A stretch of 64,000 nucleotides of DNA, taken from the NCBI GenBank assembly GCA_022711465.1, contig JAKLEZ010000012.1:1-64000 (forward strand). The letters run 5' to 3'. A program made the translations under genes and the position numbers. Under the pieces are notes generated by a model, which searched no databases, was not told where the DNA came from, and was given only the letters and a program-made list of their open reading frames with translations. Within the stretch, counting starts at the first letter, position 1. Each line of letters starts with the position of its first letter. This document shows positions 1-8,600 of the stretch, piece by piece. Source of the DNA: Planctomycetota bacterium (GTDB lineage Bacteria > Planctomycetota > Phycisphaerae > UBA1845 > PWPN01).

Positions 1-109
1 CGAACGCCTCGTAGTCCCCGTTGTCCTGGAACAGTTCCTGCTCGCCGGACACCCGGTTCATGACATGATACGCGATCCCGCCCAATGCCGTTCGTGGTCG
101 CCTGGCCAT
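1..109 (-). CDS. REP-associated (Y1, IS200-like) transposase, N-terminal fragment cut by window edge
   Basis: The reverse strand from an ATG at 109 reads MARRPRTALGGIAYHVMNR, then continues open to base 1 with a run ending LFQDNGDYEAF. This opening (basic start, then a G-x-x-Y-H-V-x-N-R block and a DY-x-AF block) is typical of RAYT/TnpA_REP proteins, single-strand DNA transposases that act on REP palindromes. Only about 36 residues are visible, so the catalytic HUH motif and tyrosine lie outside the window. Two copies of a palindrome-bearing repeat occur elsewhere in the window (1.6-1.9 kb and 60.3-60.8 kb), which fits a RAYT genome. The family call is fairly secure; whether the gene is intact cannot be seen. 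Confidence 0.75.
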   Translation of the reverse strand, partial: MARRPRTALGGIAYHVMNRVSGEQELFQDNGDYEAF

Positions 110-562
110 GGAACCGCTCTACCACCGCCTCCAAACCAAATCAATGGCTTCTGACCCTTTTTCAGTTACACGAGATCAGTCGGCCCAGCGCGTCCACGGC
201 TACTCCCGGAGATTGCAGTACTTACGGACGTTCTTACCTGAGAATCGCCGCTGCCGGCCGCAACCGCGAGCCCCGCAGCCTGGAGACGAAGCACTCGGCA
301 AAATCGCCCCCAACCTGTTGCACTCTCAGAACGGGCGGGTAGAATGGAGTCAGCGAGCTTGAGTGACGCCGCCGACGTGCCAATGCCTTGGGATGTCGCG
401 ATTGATGGGGCAGGGGCGGGAGCGAACCGCGTTCACCCGCGGTGTTCGTGGCAGGGGTGAACATTTCGCACCAAGAACGCGGCGATTGGCAGGATGTGGT
501 CTCATCGCCCGGCGGAATTGGCCGCTCGTGGCACGCACATATTCTGAGATGGAGGAGAGAGT
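110..562. other. Intergenic stretch without a supported gene
   Basis: About 450 bases between the transposase start and the PEP-CTERM gene. Short open frames on both strands have no recognisable protein character. The region must hold the promoters of both flanking genes, but no good sigma-70 pair was seen. The only clear signal is a GGAGGAGA ribosome binding site at about 551-558, just before the start at 563. Confidence 0.5.
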
Positions 563-1408
563 ATGAAACGTTCTGCATTTGCGGTTCTCACCGTGCTGCT
601 CATTGGGCTGATGCCTGTTGCGGCCAACGCAGGGTCGTCGGTGGTCAGCGTCAACTTCACCGGGGGCAATCCGGGCCACGCCCTGGCCGCCACCGACTTG
701 GCCGGCAACCCAGACGTTGCGGGCAGCTACACAGGCAATTGGAACAACGCCATGGGCTCCTCGGCCACGGATCTGGCCCTGGTGGATAGCGCCAATGCCG
801 CCACCAGTCTGCGGCTGAGCTACTCGACGGACCTGGGCACATGGACGCTGCCCAGCACCACCGGGGGGACGAACCTATCCGGCGGGGCCAACCCGCAGAT
901 GATGCTCGGTTATCTGGATGCGGCCGACGCCGGCCGAGTGACGATCACCGGCCTGGCCGGTTACTTCAAGTCCTTCCAGGTGGCCCTGTTCTTCGACGGC
1001 GACAACGGGGGCAACTGGCGCGTCGCTCAGTATACCATCGTCGACAACGCCACCAGCACGCAGCTCTTCCAGGCCTCCGGCGAAGACAGCGAAGGCGTGA
1101 ACTTCAACGCCGGCGGTGGCGATAGCGGAAACGAGAACCCCAACGGCCTCTTCCAGATCCCCGTGTCCGACGGGGAGGGCAATCTGATGTGGCCGGCCAG
1201 CCCGAACAACGGCGAGGGCAACTTCCTGCTGTCGGGCGTTTTGTCCGCCGACGGTATCACCATCCAGATGGCGGGGACCGCCGGCGATATCCACCGCGCG
1301 CCGATCAACGGTTTCCAGATCATCGGCGAGGTGGTTCCCGAACCGGCATCGCTGGCGATTTTGGGTCTGGGCCTCTGCGGGCTGCTGGCCCGGCGCAAGA
1401 GAGCCTGA
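563..1408 (+). CDS. PEP-CTERM sorting-signal secreted protein
   Basis: A 281-residue exported protein. Residues 1-23 form a signal peptide (basic MKR, a hydrophobic core LTVLLIGLMPV, cleavage near ANA-GS). The middle is rich in Gly, Asn, Ser and Asp, has few charged residues, and looks like a beta-sandwich extracellular domain of unknown function. The C-terminus has the full PEP-CTERM signal: VVPEPASLAILGLGLCGLLARRKRA, that is PEP motif, hydrophobic span and basic tail; in this family the tail is cut and the protein anchored or released by exosortase. The start has a strong GGAGGAGA site 5 bases upstream. No exosortase gene lies in the window. The sorting signal is certain; the molecular function is unknown. 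Confidence 0.88.
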   Translation: MKRSAFAVLTVLLIGLMPVAANAGSSVVSVNFTGGNPGHALAATDLAGNPDVAGSYTGNWNNAMGSSATDLALVDSANAATSLRLSYSTDLGTWTLPSTTGGTNLSGGANPQMMLGYLDAADAGRVTITGLAGYFKSFQVALFFDGDNGGNWRVAQYTIVDNATSTQLFQASGEDSEGVNFNAGGGDSGNENPNGLFQIPVSDGEGNLMWPASPNNGEGNFLLSGVLSADGITIQMAGTAGDIHRAPINGFQIIGEVVPEPASLAILGLGLCGLLARRKRA

Positions 1409-1441
1409 TCGCTCGAGAGCATTGAGTGAGAACCAGTAATT

Positions 1442-1474
1442 GGCGGTGGCCGCATTCTGATGCCGGCCGCCGCC
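1442..1474 (+). terminator. GC-rich hairpin after the PEP-CTERM gene
   Basis: GGCGGTGGCC (1442-1451) pairs with GGCCGCCGCC (1465-1474) through ten pairs, one a G-T wobble, around a 13-base loop. It lies 33 bases after the PEP-CTERM stop. The following T run is poor (GCTTTGACG), so it may be a weak terminator or a 3' stabilising hairpin. Confidence 0.4.
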
Positions 1475-1614
1475 GCTTTGACGTGGAACGGGACGGGAAA
1501 ACGGGTCCTCTTATTGGTTAGAAAACAGGACTCGAAACGGGGACGCGGCGAGTGAAGTACCGATCTACGTACGCGTTTCGATTCCCCAGTACCCCCACGT
1601 GACGCCAAGAGCCA

Positions 1615-1810
1615 GCGCCAAACGAAGCCAATTGAGCGGTCGGCAGTCAGCAATCAGCGATCGGCGGTCAGCCAGAGCGGTGGGTGCCAAGCCGGTCGGA
1701 GGCGGGGCCTCGGCGAGTCGGGTGGGGAGGGCTATCAGGATTTCAAAGAGCTAGGAGGCGGATCGCAGGAATCATCCTCCGTACTTATATCACCTGTCCC
1801 GTCCCGGACA
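1615..1810. repeat. Dispersed repeat, copy 1, element A
   Basis: Matches 60276-60429 in the same orientation. The shared blocks are GCGCCAAACGAAGCCAATTG at the left end, a degenerate GCGGTCGGCAGTCAGC tract, and a long right block from GGATTTCAAAGAGC (1739 onward) to GTCCCGTCCCGGAC (1796-1809). The right end carries a small palindrome, TGTCC-6-GGACA. The block overlaps the 3' end of the hybrid kinase gene and supplies its stop codon. Similarity over about 150-200 bases between two loci 58 kb apart indicates a mobile or amplified element rather than chance. Confidence 0.8.
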
Positions 1811-4296
1811 GGGAAGGAGTGCTGAGTGCCCTGCCGCGCCGAAGCCGCAACGGAAGTTCCCAATAAACGGACCTGTCCCGTTTTACCGGCCGGGGAAGGG
1901 ATGTGTCGTCGGACCGCTTCGATCAGAGCCTCGCGGTCGATCGGTTTGGTGGCAAAGTCGTTGCAGCCGGCGTCCATGCACCGTTTGCGGTCCTGTTTCA
2001 TCACGTTGGCGGTCAGGGCGATGATCGGCCGGGTATAGCCTCTCTGACGGAGTTCACGGGTCGCCTCGCAGCCGTCCATCTCGGGCATCTGCATATCCAT
2101 GAGGATGGCGTCATAGGACGCGCCGGCGGCCATGGCCTGCAGGGCCATCTGGCAGGCGATGCGTCCGTTCTCGGCGACGTCCACGGACATTCCTGCTTTG
2201 TGGAGAACGACCGAGATCAGCTTCTGGTTGTCGCAGCCGTCCTCAGCCAGGAGGACCTTCGCCCGCACCGGGGCGGTCTGGCTGGGGGCGGGCATGGCCG
2301 CCTTCACGGGCGGTACGATGCCTTCGATGGACTGGAGCATATGAGCCCCGGCCAGCGAGCCGGGATTGATGTCCAGGATAAAAGTGCTTCCCTGTCCCTC
2401 CGCGCTCTCGGCCTCGAGGCTGCCGCCGAGCGCCTCAGCGAGTCGCTTGGAAATGGTCAGCCCCAGACCCGTGCCGCCGAACCGCCGGGTGGTCGAGACG
2501 TCCGCCTGGGTGAAGGGGCGGAACAGGCGGCCCAGCTGCGCGGGAGTCATGCCGATTCCGGTGTCGGTGACGCGGATGCGCACCCGGACGTCCGGGCTGT
2601 CGACGCCCTCCAGGCCGACTCCGATCCGAACGCTGCCCTGGTCGGTGAACTTGATCGCGTTGCCCACCAAATTGACCAGGATCTGACGGAGCCGAACGGG
2701 ATCCGACCGAATGCACTCCGGAATCGGCGTATCGCAGTTGACCCTCAGGCTCAGGCCTTTTTCCTCGGCCCGCATGCGCATGAGGTTGACCACCTCCTGA
2801 ATGGCCCCGGGCAGCGAGCAGAGCACGCATTCGATGGTCATCTTGCCCGCCTCGATTTTCGAGAGGTCCAGGATGTCATTGATCAGGCTCAGCAGGTGTT
2901 CGCCGTTACGCCGGATCGTTGACAGATAGTCGATCCGCTCGCCTTCGTTCGCGAGCGGCTCCGCGAGCAGCTCGGTGTAGCCGAGAATGGCGGTCAGCGG
3001 GGTACGGATCTCGTGGCTCATGTTGGCCAGGAAGGCACTCTTGGCGGAGTTGGCGTTCTCGACCGCTTTCATGGCCTGCTGGAGTTCGGAGTTGTAGATC
3101 TCCAACTGTTCCTGTTGAGCCCGAAGTTGCTCCTTCTGGGCCTCCAGCTCATAGTTGGCCGCCTTGAGGGCCGAGGTCCTGGCCTTCATCTCCGCCTCGA
3201 CTCTCTTCCTCTCGGTGATGTCGCGCACGGTGGCGAAGTCGAACTCCTGGCCGTTGAATTCGACGTGATCGGCGGAGATCTCGACCGGGATGACCCGACC
3301 GTCCTTGCGCTGATGGTGTCCTTCGTACAGGAGGGAGCCTTGTCTCCTGAGCTTCTGCCAGAGCTTGAGCCACTCTCCGCCCACGTAGACCGGGTTGATG
3401 TCCCAGATGCAGAAAGACAGGAGCTCCGCGCGCGAGTAGCCCAGCGATCGACAGGCTGCCTCGTTGGCATAGACCATCCGGCCCTCCGGGCTGATCCAAT
3501 AAACTGCCTCTGACGCCCGGTCTATCGAAGTCTGAGTCAGCAGAAGGCTGTCCTCGGCCGTGCGGCGGCGGGCCTCCGAGCGGGCGGCTTTGGCCCGCAA
3601 TACGAAGGTTCCCACGCCGGCCGCGATACTCACCAGCAACGACGGCAGGAGCCCGCACATCATGGTCCGCGACATGGAGGTCAGCTCGCGGGTGTACCGC
3701 TCCACGCCGTAGTCCATGCCGAGGATGCCGACCACCCGGCCGGCGGAGTCGCGGATGGGCGCGTAGCTGCTGATCGCCGTTCCCCACCGGTCGACGGTTG
3801 GCTCCTTGTTGCAGGTGGCTCTTCCTCCGTGCATCGCGGTCATCATTTCCGTATCCGGGCTCTCATAGGGGTCGCCGATCAGTGAATGGTCTTCCACACC
3901 GTCATGATCGGCGTCACCTGGCGGTGAACCATCCAGGACGAACCGCCATTGTCCGTCGGTGACCCTGAGGGTGTAGACGAATCGAAGCTCCTCGATGCTC
4001 CGGAGTGCTTTCCGCAGGGACGCGACCGCACGCTCGTACTCAGCTGTGGCCTCCTGTCGGGGATCGGAGAAGGTGCCGTGCAGGTCGCCGTCGATGGTTG
4101 AGGCCACGACTTCGGCCTGCCGCATCAGGCCGTTCCGCATGCCCGCGGTGTAAGTGTCCACGGCCCGGGCGTAGAGTCCGAGAATGCTCATCGCCACGGT
4201 GAGAAGGAGCATAGCCCCGACGATGATGCCGTCGCGCAGCGGCCGAATGGCCGGTTTGACGACCGGAAGCGTGGGAATGGGTGGCTGCGTCGTCAT
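1735..4296 (-). CDS. Hybrid sensor histidine kinase with PAS and receiver domains
   Basis: An 853-residue membrane sensor. TM1 (about 22-44) and TM2 (about 215-235) bracket an extracytoplasmic Cache-like sensor ending in a YAPIRDSAGRVVGILGMDYG segment. A PAS domain follows (about 250-375, ending ATVRDITERK), then a coiled coil, HisKA with phospho-acceptor His in MSHEIRTPL (about 426), a HATPase domain with NLVGNAIKF, DTGIGM and GGTGLGL boxes, and a receiver domain with phospho-acceptor Asp in AILMDMQMPEMDG (about 733) and Lys in ATKPIDR. No separate response regulator is adjacent. The last 50 residues (about 803-853) lie beyond the receiver and are encoded by the dispersed repeat, so the native end has probably been replaced. 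It is divergent from the WXG/FtsK operon, with about 125 bases between the starts. Confidence 0.92.
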   Translation of the reverse strand: MTTQPPIPTLPVVKPAIRPLRDGIIVGAMLLLTVAMSILGLYARAVDTYTAGMRNGLMRQAEVVASTIDGDLHGTFSDPRQEATAEYERAVASLRKALRSIEELRFVYTLRVTDGQWRFVLDGSPPGDADHDGVEDHSLIGDPYESPDTEMMTAMHGGRATCNKEPTVDRWGTAISSYAPIRDSAGRVVGILGMDYGVERYTRELTSMSRTMMCGLLPSLLVSIAAGVGTFVLRAKAARSEARRRTAEDSLLLTQTSIDRASEAVYWISPEGRMVYANEAACRSLGYSRAELLSFCIWDINPVYVGGEWLKLWQKLRRQGSLLYEGHHQRKDGRVIPVEISADHVEFNGQEFDFATVRDITERKRVEAEMKARTSALKAANYELEAQKEQLRAQQEQLEIYNSELQQAMKAVENANSAKSAFLANMSHEIRTPLTAILGYTELLAEPLANEGERIDYLSTIRRNGEHLLSLINDILDLSKIEAGKMTIECVLCSLPGAIQEVVNLMRMRAEEKGLSLRVNCDTPIPECIRSDPVRLRQILVNLVGNAIKFTDQGSVRIGVGLEGVDSPDVRVRIRVTDTGIGMTPAQLGRLFRPFTQADVSTTRRFGGTGLGLTISKRLAEALGGSLEAESAEGQGSTFILDINPGSLAGAHMLQSIEGIVPPVKAAMPAPSQTAPVRAKVLLAEDGCDNQKLISVVLHKAGMSVDVAENGRIACQMALQAMAAGASYDAILMDMQMPEMDGCEATRELRQRGYTRPIIALTANVMKQDRKRCMDAGCNDFATKPIDREALIEAVRRHIPSPAGKTGQVRLLGTSVAASARQGTQHSFPVRDGTGDISTEDDSCDPPPSSLKS
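1856..1884. repeat. Dispersed repeat, copy 1, element B (imperfect palindrome)
   Basis: GTTCCCAATAAACGGACCTG and the following TCCCGTTTT recur at 60749-60777 with one mismatch. The core AAACGGACCTGTCCCGTTT has arms AAACGG/CCGTTT around seven bases, as in REP elements. In both loci it follows element A (by about 50 bases here and about 320 at the second locus). It lies inside the kinase reading frame, coding for the residues just after the receiver domain. Confidence 0.75.
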
Positions 4297-4344
4297 GCGG
4301 GTCTCTGGCGGTGAAATCGGCTGGGTGGCGGGCCGGCGTGAATG

Positions 4345-4372
4345 TTGTCTGCCGGCCGCAAGAAGATATACT
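4345..4372 (+). promoter_or_regulatory. Candidate sigma-70 promoter of the WXG/FtsK operon
   Basis: TTGTCT (4345-4350) and TATACT (4367-4372) are separated by 16 bases in the short gap divergent from the histidine kinase. Transcription would begin near 4379, just before an ATG at 4389 and well before the ATG at 4422. This argues for the later start of the first gene, because the GGAGGGGG tract at 4373-4380 would then not be fully in the transcript. Confidence 0.5.
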
Positions 4373-4421
4373 GGAGGGGGTCGGCGGAATGTCCGAGAAC
4401 ACGGCCGGCAGGGAGTGGTTC

Positions 4422-4694
4422 ATGGCCAAGGCCCATGTCGATCCCGCGGAGTTGAGGCGGTTTGCCCTGGACCTGAACCGGTTCAACAACGAGTTGCAGA
4501 CCCTCATGGGGGGTCTCAACGCCCGCCTTCACGGCCTGGAGGGGAGCTGGCGGGACCAGGAGCATCGGAAGTTCTTCGACGCTTTTGACCAGACCATGAA
4601 GGTCTTGGCCGGCTTTCTCGAAGCCTCCCAGCAACATGTGTCCTTCCTTGGCAAGAAGGCCTCCCTGATCGAGGAGTACCTCAAGCAGCGATAG
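4422..4694 (+). CDS. WXG100-like small helical protein (type VII secretion-like)
   Basis: From the ATG at 4422 this is 90 residues with no signal peptide. It reads as two amphipathic helices joined by a turn around GSWRDQEHRKFFDAF (Trp about residue 43), the position and spacing of the W-x-G turn of WXG100 proteins, with Asp in place of Gly. WXG100 proteins are about 100 residues, dimerise, and are exported by FtsK-like EccC/EssC ATPases. It is the first gene of an operon ending in such an ATPase. An in-frame ATG at 4389 with GGAGGGGG upstream would give 101 residues; 4422 is preferred for its AGGGAG site and the predicted transcription start. It could instead be a scaffold for the ATPase rather than a substrate. 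Confidence 0.75.
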   Translation: MAKAHVDPAELRRFALDLNRFNNELQTLMGGLNARLHGLEGSWRDQEHRKFFDAFDQTMKVLAGFLEASQQHVSFLGKKASLIEEYLKQR

Positions 4695-4697
4695 CCT

Positions 4698-5372
4698 ATG
4701 AGTTCCGCCCGGGTTCAGTCGATCGACGCCCTCAAGGATTTCCGAGTCATGCTCTGCAAGTTCTCGGAGACGGCCAAGTCGGTCCTTGGCGACGTCGAGT
4801 CCGAGCTCGGCAAGGTGCTCAATTGGCTGGAGACGGAGCAGCCGGCGTATTGGCAAGGCCAGATTCGCCATCGGACCGAGTCCGTGGCCAAGGCCAAGCA
4901 GGCCGTGCTGATCAAGAAACTCACCCGGAACGTGGATGGCGGCCAGGGGTCGGCCATCGAGGAGGAGAAGGCCCTGAAGGTCGCCCTGGCCCGGTTGGAG
5001 GAGGCCAACCTCAAGCTGGGCTTCGTGCAGCGTTACTGCCGCGAGCTTCAGAAGGAGATCCTGCTCTACAAGGGGCAGGTGCAGCGGTTCTCCACCATGA
5101 TCGGCACCGAAATCCCGCGGGCCCTCAATCGGCTTGACTGGCTCGCCGCGACGCTCGATGCCTACCTGGCGGTGGCGCCGGCCGCTGGCGGCACGGAGAT
5201 CGATCTGACCGGTTCGGTGGTCGTTCCTCCTGATGAGGTCTCGGGCGGAATGGCCCGTCCGGAACCCGCTCCCGGGCCCGAACCGATCGTTCCGCCCGGG
5301 CCTGCGGCGGAGGGAGCGCCGGAAGGCGGCGAACCTGAACCGAGAAGCGGCGGCCAAGTTCCGGAGACTTGA
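4698..5372 (+). CDS. Coiled-coil protein with proline-rich tail, T7SS-like operon
   Basis: A 224-residue protein I do not recognise. Residues 1-150 are almost entirely helical, rich in Lys, Glu, Leu and Ala, with an ETEQPAYWQGQIRHR segment near residue 45-60 and long heptad-like stretches. Residues 170-224 are disordered, with repeated Pro, Gly and Glu (PEPAPGPEPIVPPGPAAEG). There is no signal peptide or membrane segment. The ATG lies three bases after the stop of the WXG-like gene with little ribosome site, suggesting translational coupling. Its size and tail recall WXG/LXG-type partners or substrates of type VII systems, but this is inference from position. Confidence 0.8.
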   Translation: MSSARVQSIDALKDFRVMLCKFSETAKSVLGDVESELGKVLNWLETEQPAYWQGQIRHRTESVAKAKQAVLIKKLTRNVDGGQGSAIEEEKALKVALARLEEANLKLGFVQRYCRELQKEILLYKGQVQRFSTMIGTEIPRALNRLDWLAATLDAYLAVAPAAGGTEIDLTGSVVVPPDEVSGGMARPEPAPGPEPIVPPGPAAEGAPEGGEPEPRSGGQVPET

Positions 5373-5462
5373 CCATCGCGTCGGGATTCTGTCGATGGGA
5401 GCGACGCGCGATCGGCACGTTGCTGACCGCGGGGCGTCCACCGGCATGGGAGGATTCGTGGT

Positions 5463-5675
5463 ATGGGTCTGTACGAAGGCGGCGGCCAGCTCGCCAAAGC
5501 CATGAAAGAACTCATGCGCCATTGGGCGGAAACGCGGAGTTCCTGGGATGATGCCGCGGCCAAGGACTTCGAGGAACGCTACATGGTCCCGCTGCAGATG
5601 GAGATGCGCAGCGTTGTCGGAGCCATGTCCCAGATATCTACGCTGATCGAGCGTATTCGCCGGGATTGCAGGTGA
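5463..5675 (+). CDS. Second small WXG100-like protein
   Basis: A 70-residue, entirely helical protein, MGLYEGGGQLAKAMKELMRH at its start, with SSWDDAAAKDFEERY at residues 26-40. Trp followed by Asp at the helix break, then a helix ending in Arg residues, mirrors the first gene of the operon and the WXG100 hairpin, though shorter. A GGGAGG site lies 9 bases before the ATG. The stop codon overlaps the ribosome site of the FtsK-like gene, so the two are likely coupled. Two unequal WXG-like proteins in one operon could form a heterodimer, as ESX pairs do; that is inference. Confidence 0.72.
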   Translation: MGLYEGGGQLAKAMKELMRHWAETRSSWDDAAAKDFEERYMVPLQMEMRSVVGAMSQISTLIERIRRDCR

Positions 5676-5682
5676 GGATTTG

Positions 5683-8600
5683 ATGCCGGAGCCCACCAAG
5701 ACAATCGGGAATGGTCGGAGTCCAGCGTCGGAGGACGCGGTCGGTACTCTCCAGGATCTGCAGCGCGCCGCCTTGCGCGACCTGGTAGCCCTTTCCTCCG
5801 AATGTGCCGCCCGGGAGACCACGATCGAGGAGGGCCGACGCCAGGCCCTCCAAGCGTGCGAGACCGAGTCAACGGCGGCCCGGGCGGAGATTGAGCGCCG
5901 CCGCGAGGAGTTCCACAGAGATCTGGAGCGGAAGCACGAGGACTGGCTGGCTCGAATCACCTCCCAGCATGCCGCGGACCTGAAGACCCTGGCGACCTCG
6001 GAGAAGACCTCGCTGCAGCAGATCGAGCTCGAGCACAGCACAACCCTCAAGGAGGTCAAGCAGAAGTACACCCAGGCCGCCTGGCTGGCTGAGACGGTTC
6101 TCGAGGCAACGCAGAACCAGCTGAAAGCCGAGGCCAAGGAGGCGGAGTCGGACCTGGCGACGCGCCGCCGCCGAATCGCGGCGTTGGAGCAGCAGGGAGC
6201 CGCCTGGGCCCACATGTACAGCCAGGAATGGCCCGAGAGCGTGGTCGTGACCGGGCCAGGGGGAGAGGACGAGGAGAATCAAGCCAGCGGCCCGAAGCCG
6301 GACAATCCGGAGGGTGGCGGGTCGCCGGAGGCCGGCCGTACGGCCGCCTCGTTCGAGGATCTCCATCAGGCCGCGGTCGAGAAGATGGAGGAGCTGGGCT
6401 CGCTTCGTCTGCCGCGTTTCATGGTCGGCGTGGTGCCCTTCCTCATCGGCCTGATTTTGTGTGTGGCAGCCGCTGGGCTGGCTCAGCTGATCAGCGGCGA
6501 GAAGTCTGCCCAGTGGCATTACATGGGCATGGCCGCCGGAGCCGCGCTGGTCATCTCGGTGGTGGCGACGATCGTTCTCCGCTCGAAGGCGTTGGCCGAG
6601 GTTCGCACGGTATTGGCTGAGGCTCGAGAGGTTGTGGATGCCGCCGCCCTGAGCGTTGAATCCGAGTATCGGCTGGGCGTGGCCGACCGCGAGAAGCGAA
6701 AGAGCGACGCGACTCAGAAGCGTGACCGGGAGGTCCACGAGGCCAAGGCTCGTTTTGCCCCGTTGATCAACCATGCCGCCCACAACTACGAGGCCGCCTT
6801 GAAGGTTGTGGAGGATGAACGCGGTCGCCTGCAACCTCGCATTGAGGAGCGGCGCCAGCAGAGCCAGGCCGAGGTGGCGGAGTGGTGGCGCAACAGTCAG
6901 GAGGAGCTTCGACAGGGATATGAGAACGAGGTGGAGGCGGCCCGCAAGAGCCGCGAAGCCCGAATCGCAGGGGTCGAAGCCGGATACGCCGCGGACCGCG
7001 CCGAACTGACCCGTTCGTGGGAGGAGGGCCTGGCCCGCATCCAGGCTCCGATGGACGAGCAGAGCACTGCCGGGGGCCGCAAGTTCCCGCCTTGGAGCGA
7101 CACGACGTGGAACGACTGGCTCCCCCCTCGTCACTTCGCCTCCGTGATTCGCTTCGGGGAGCTGGGCGTCGACCTGAAGCAGATCACCGAGGACCTGCCA
7201 CGGCAACTCGCCCTGCCGGAGAGTTTCTCGGTACCCGCGATGCTCGCCTTTCCCAACCAGGCGTCGCTCCTGATCCACTCCGGCCAGAAGGGCCACGACC
7301 AGGCGGTTCAGACCCTCCAGAACGTCATGCTCCGCCTGCTGACCTCGCTGCCGCCCGGCCGCGTGCGTTTCACGATCATCGATCCGGTCGGCCTGGGCCA
7401 GAACTTCGCCGGCTTCATGCACCTGGCCGATCACGACGAGGCCTTGGTCGCCAGCCGCATCTGGACCAACGCCGACCACATCGAGGCCCGGCTGGCCGAT
7501 CTCACCGAGCATATGGAAACGGTGATTCAGAAGTATCTGCGCAACGAGTTCGAGACGATCGATGACTACAACCGGCAGGCGGGTGAACTGGCCGAGCCGT
7601 ACCGCTTCCTCGTCGTCGCGGATTTCCCGACCAACTTCAGCGATGTGGCCGTTCAGCGGCTCAACAGCATCGCTGCGACCGGGGCCCGTTGCGGCGTCTA
7701 CACGCTGGTCGCTCGCGACACCCGGCAGTCGCTGCCCGCCGGCACGCACCTGGACGAGCTCAAGAGCCACAGCGTCAATCTCGTTTTCGAGGATGGCCGG
7801 TTCGTCTGGGACGACAAGGTGTTTCGCCGGTTCCCGCTCCGGTTGGACACCCCGCCCTCCGAGGACTTCCTCACGCGTGTTCTTCACGTGGTCGGGCGGT
7901 ATGCCAAGGAATTCAAGCGGGTGGAGGTGCCGTTCGAAGCCATCACTCCCGCTCCAGGCGAGCTCTGGAGCCGACACAGCGCCGGCGATCTGTGCGTGCC
8001 CATCGGCCGCATGGGTGCGACCCGTCTGCAGAGCCTGCGGCTTGGCCGGGGCGTGGCTCAGCACACCCTGATCGCTGGGAAGACCGGCTCGGGCAAATCC
8101 ACCTTGCTGCACGTGCTGATCACCAACCTGGCGTTGTGGTACAGCCCCGACGAGGTCGAGTTCTACCTGGTCGACTTCAAGAAGGGCGTCGAGTTCAAGG
8201 CCTACGCAACCAGCGAGCTACCTCATGCCCGCGCGATTGCGGTCGAGAGCGACCGCGAGTTCGGTCTCAGTGTCCTTCAGCGTGTCGATGCCGAGCTGAC
8301 CCGGCGGGGCACGCTGTACCGCAACCTTGGCGTGCAGGACATCGCGGCCTATCGCGAGGCGTCGAGGCAACCCATGCCCCGCGTGCTCCTGATCATCGAC
8401 GAGTTCCAGGAGTTCTTCTCCGAGGACGACAAACTCGCCCAGGACGCCAGCCTGCTGCTGGACCGGCTGGTGCGCCAGGGTCGTGCCTTCGGCATTCACG
8501 TGCTGCTCGGCTCGCAGACCATCGGCGGCACTTCCGGCTTGGCTCGCAGCACCATCGGCCAAATGGCGGTCCGTATCGCTCTGCAGACCACCGAAACGGA

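Noticed and set aside
4293..8112. Long reverse-strand reading frames opposite the WXG/FtsK operon
   Set aside because: They are by-products of high GC and codon bias of the real genes; their translations are low-complexity and show no family character.
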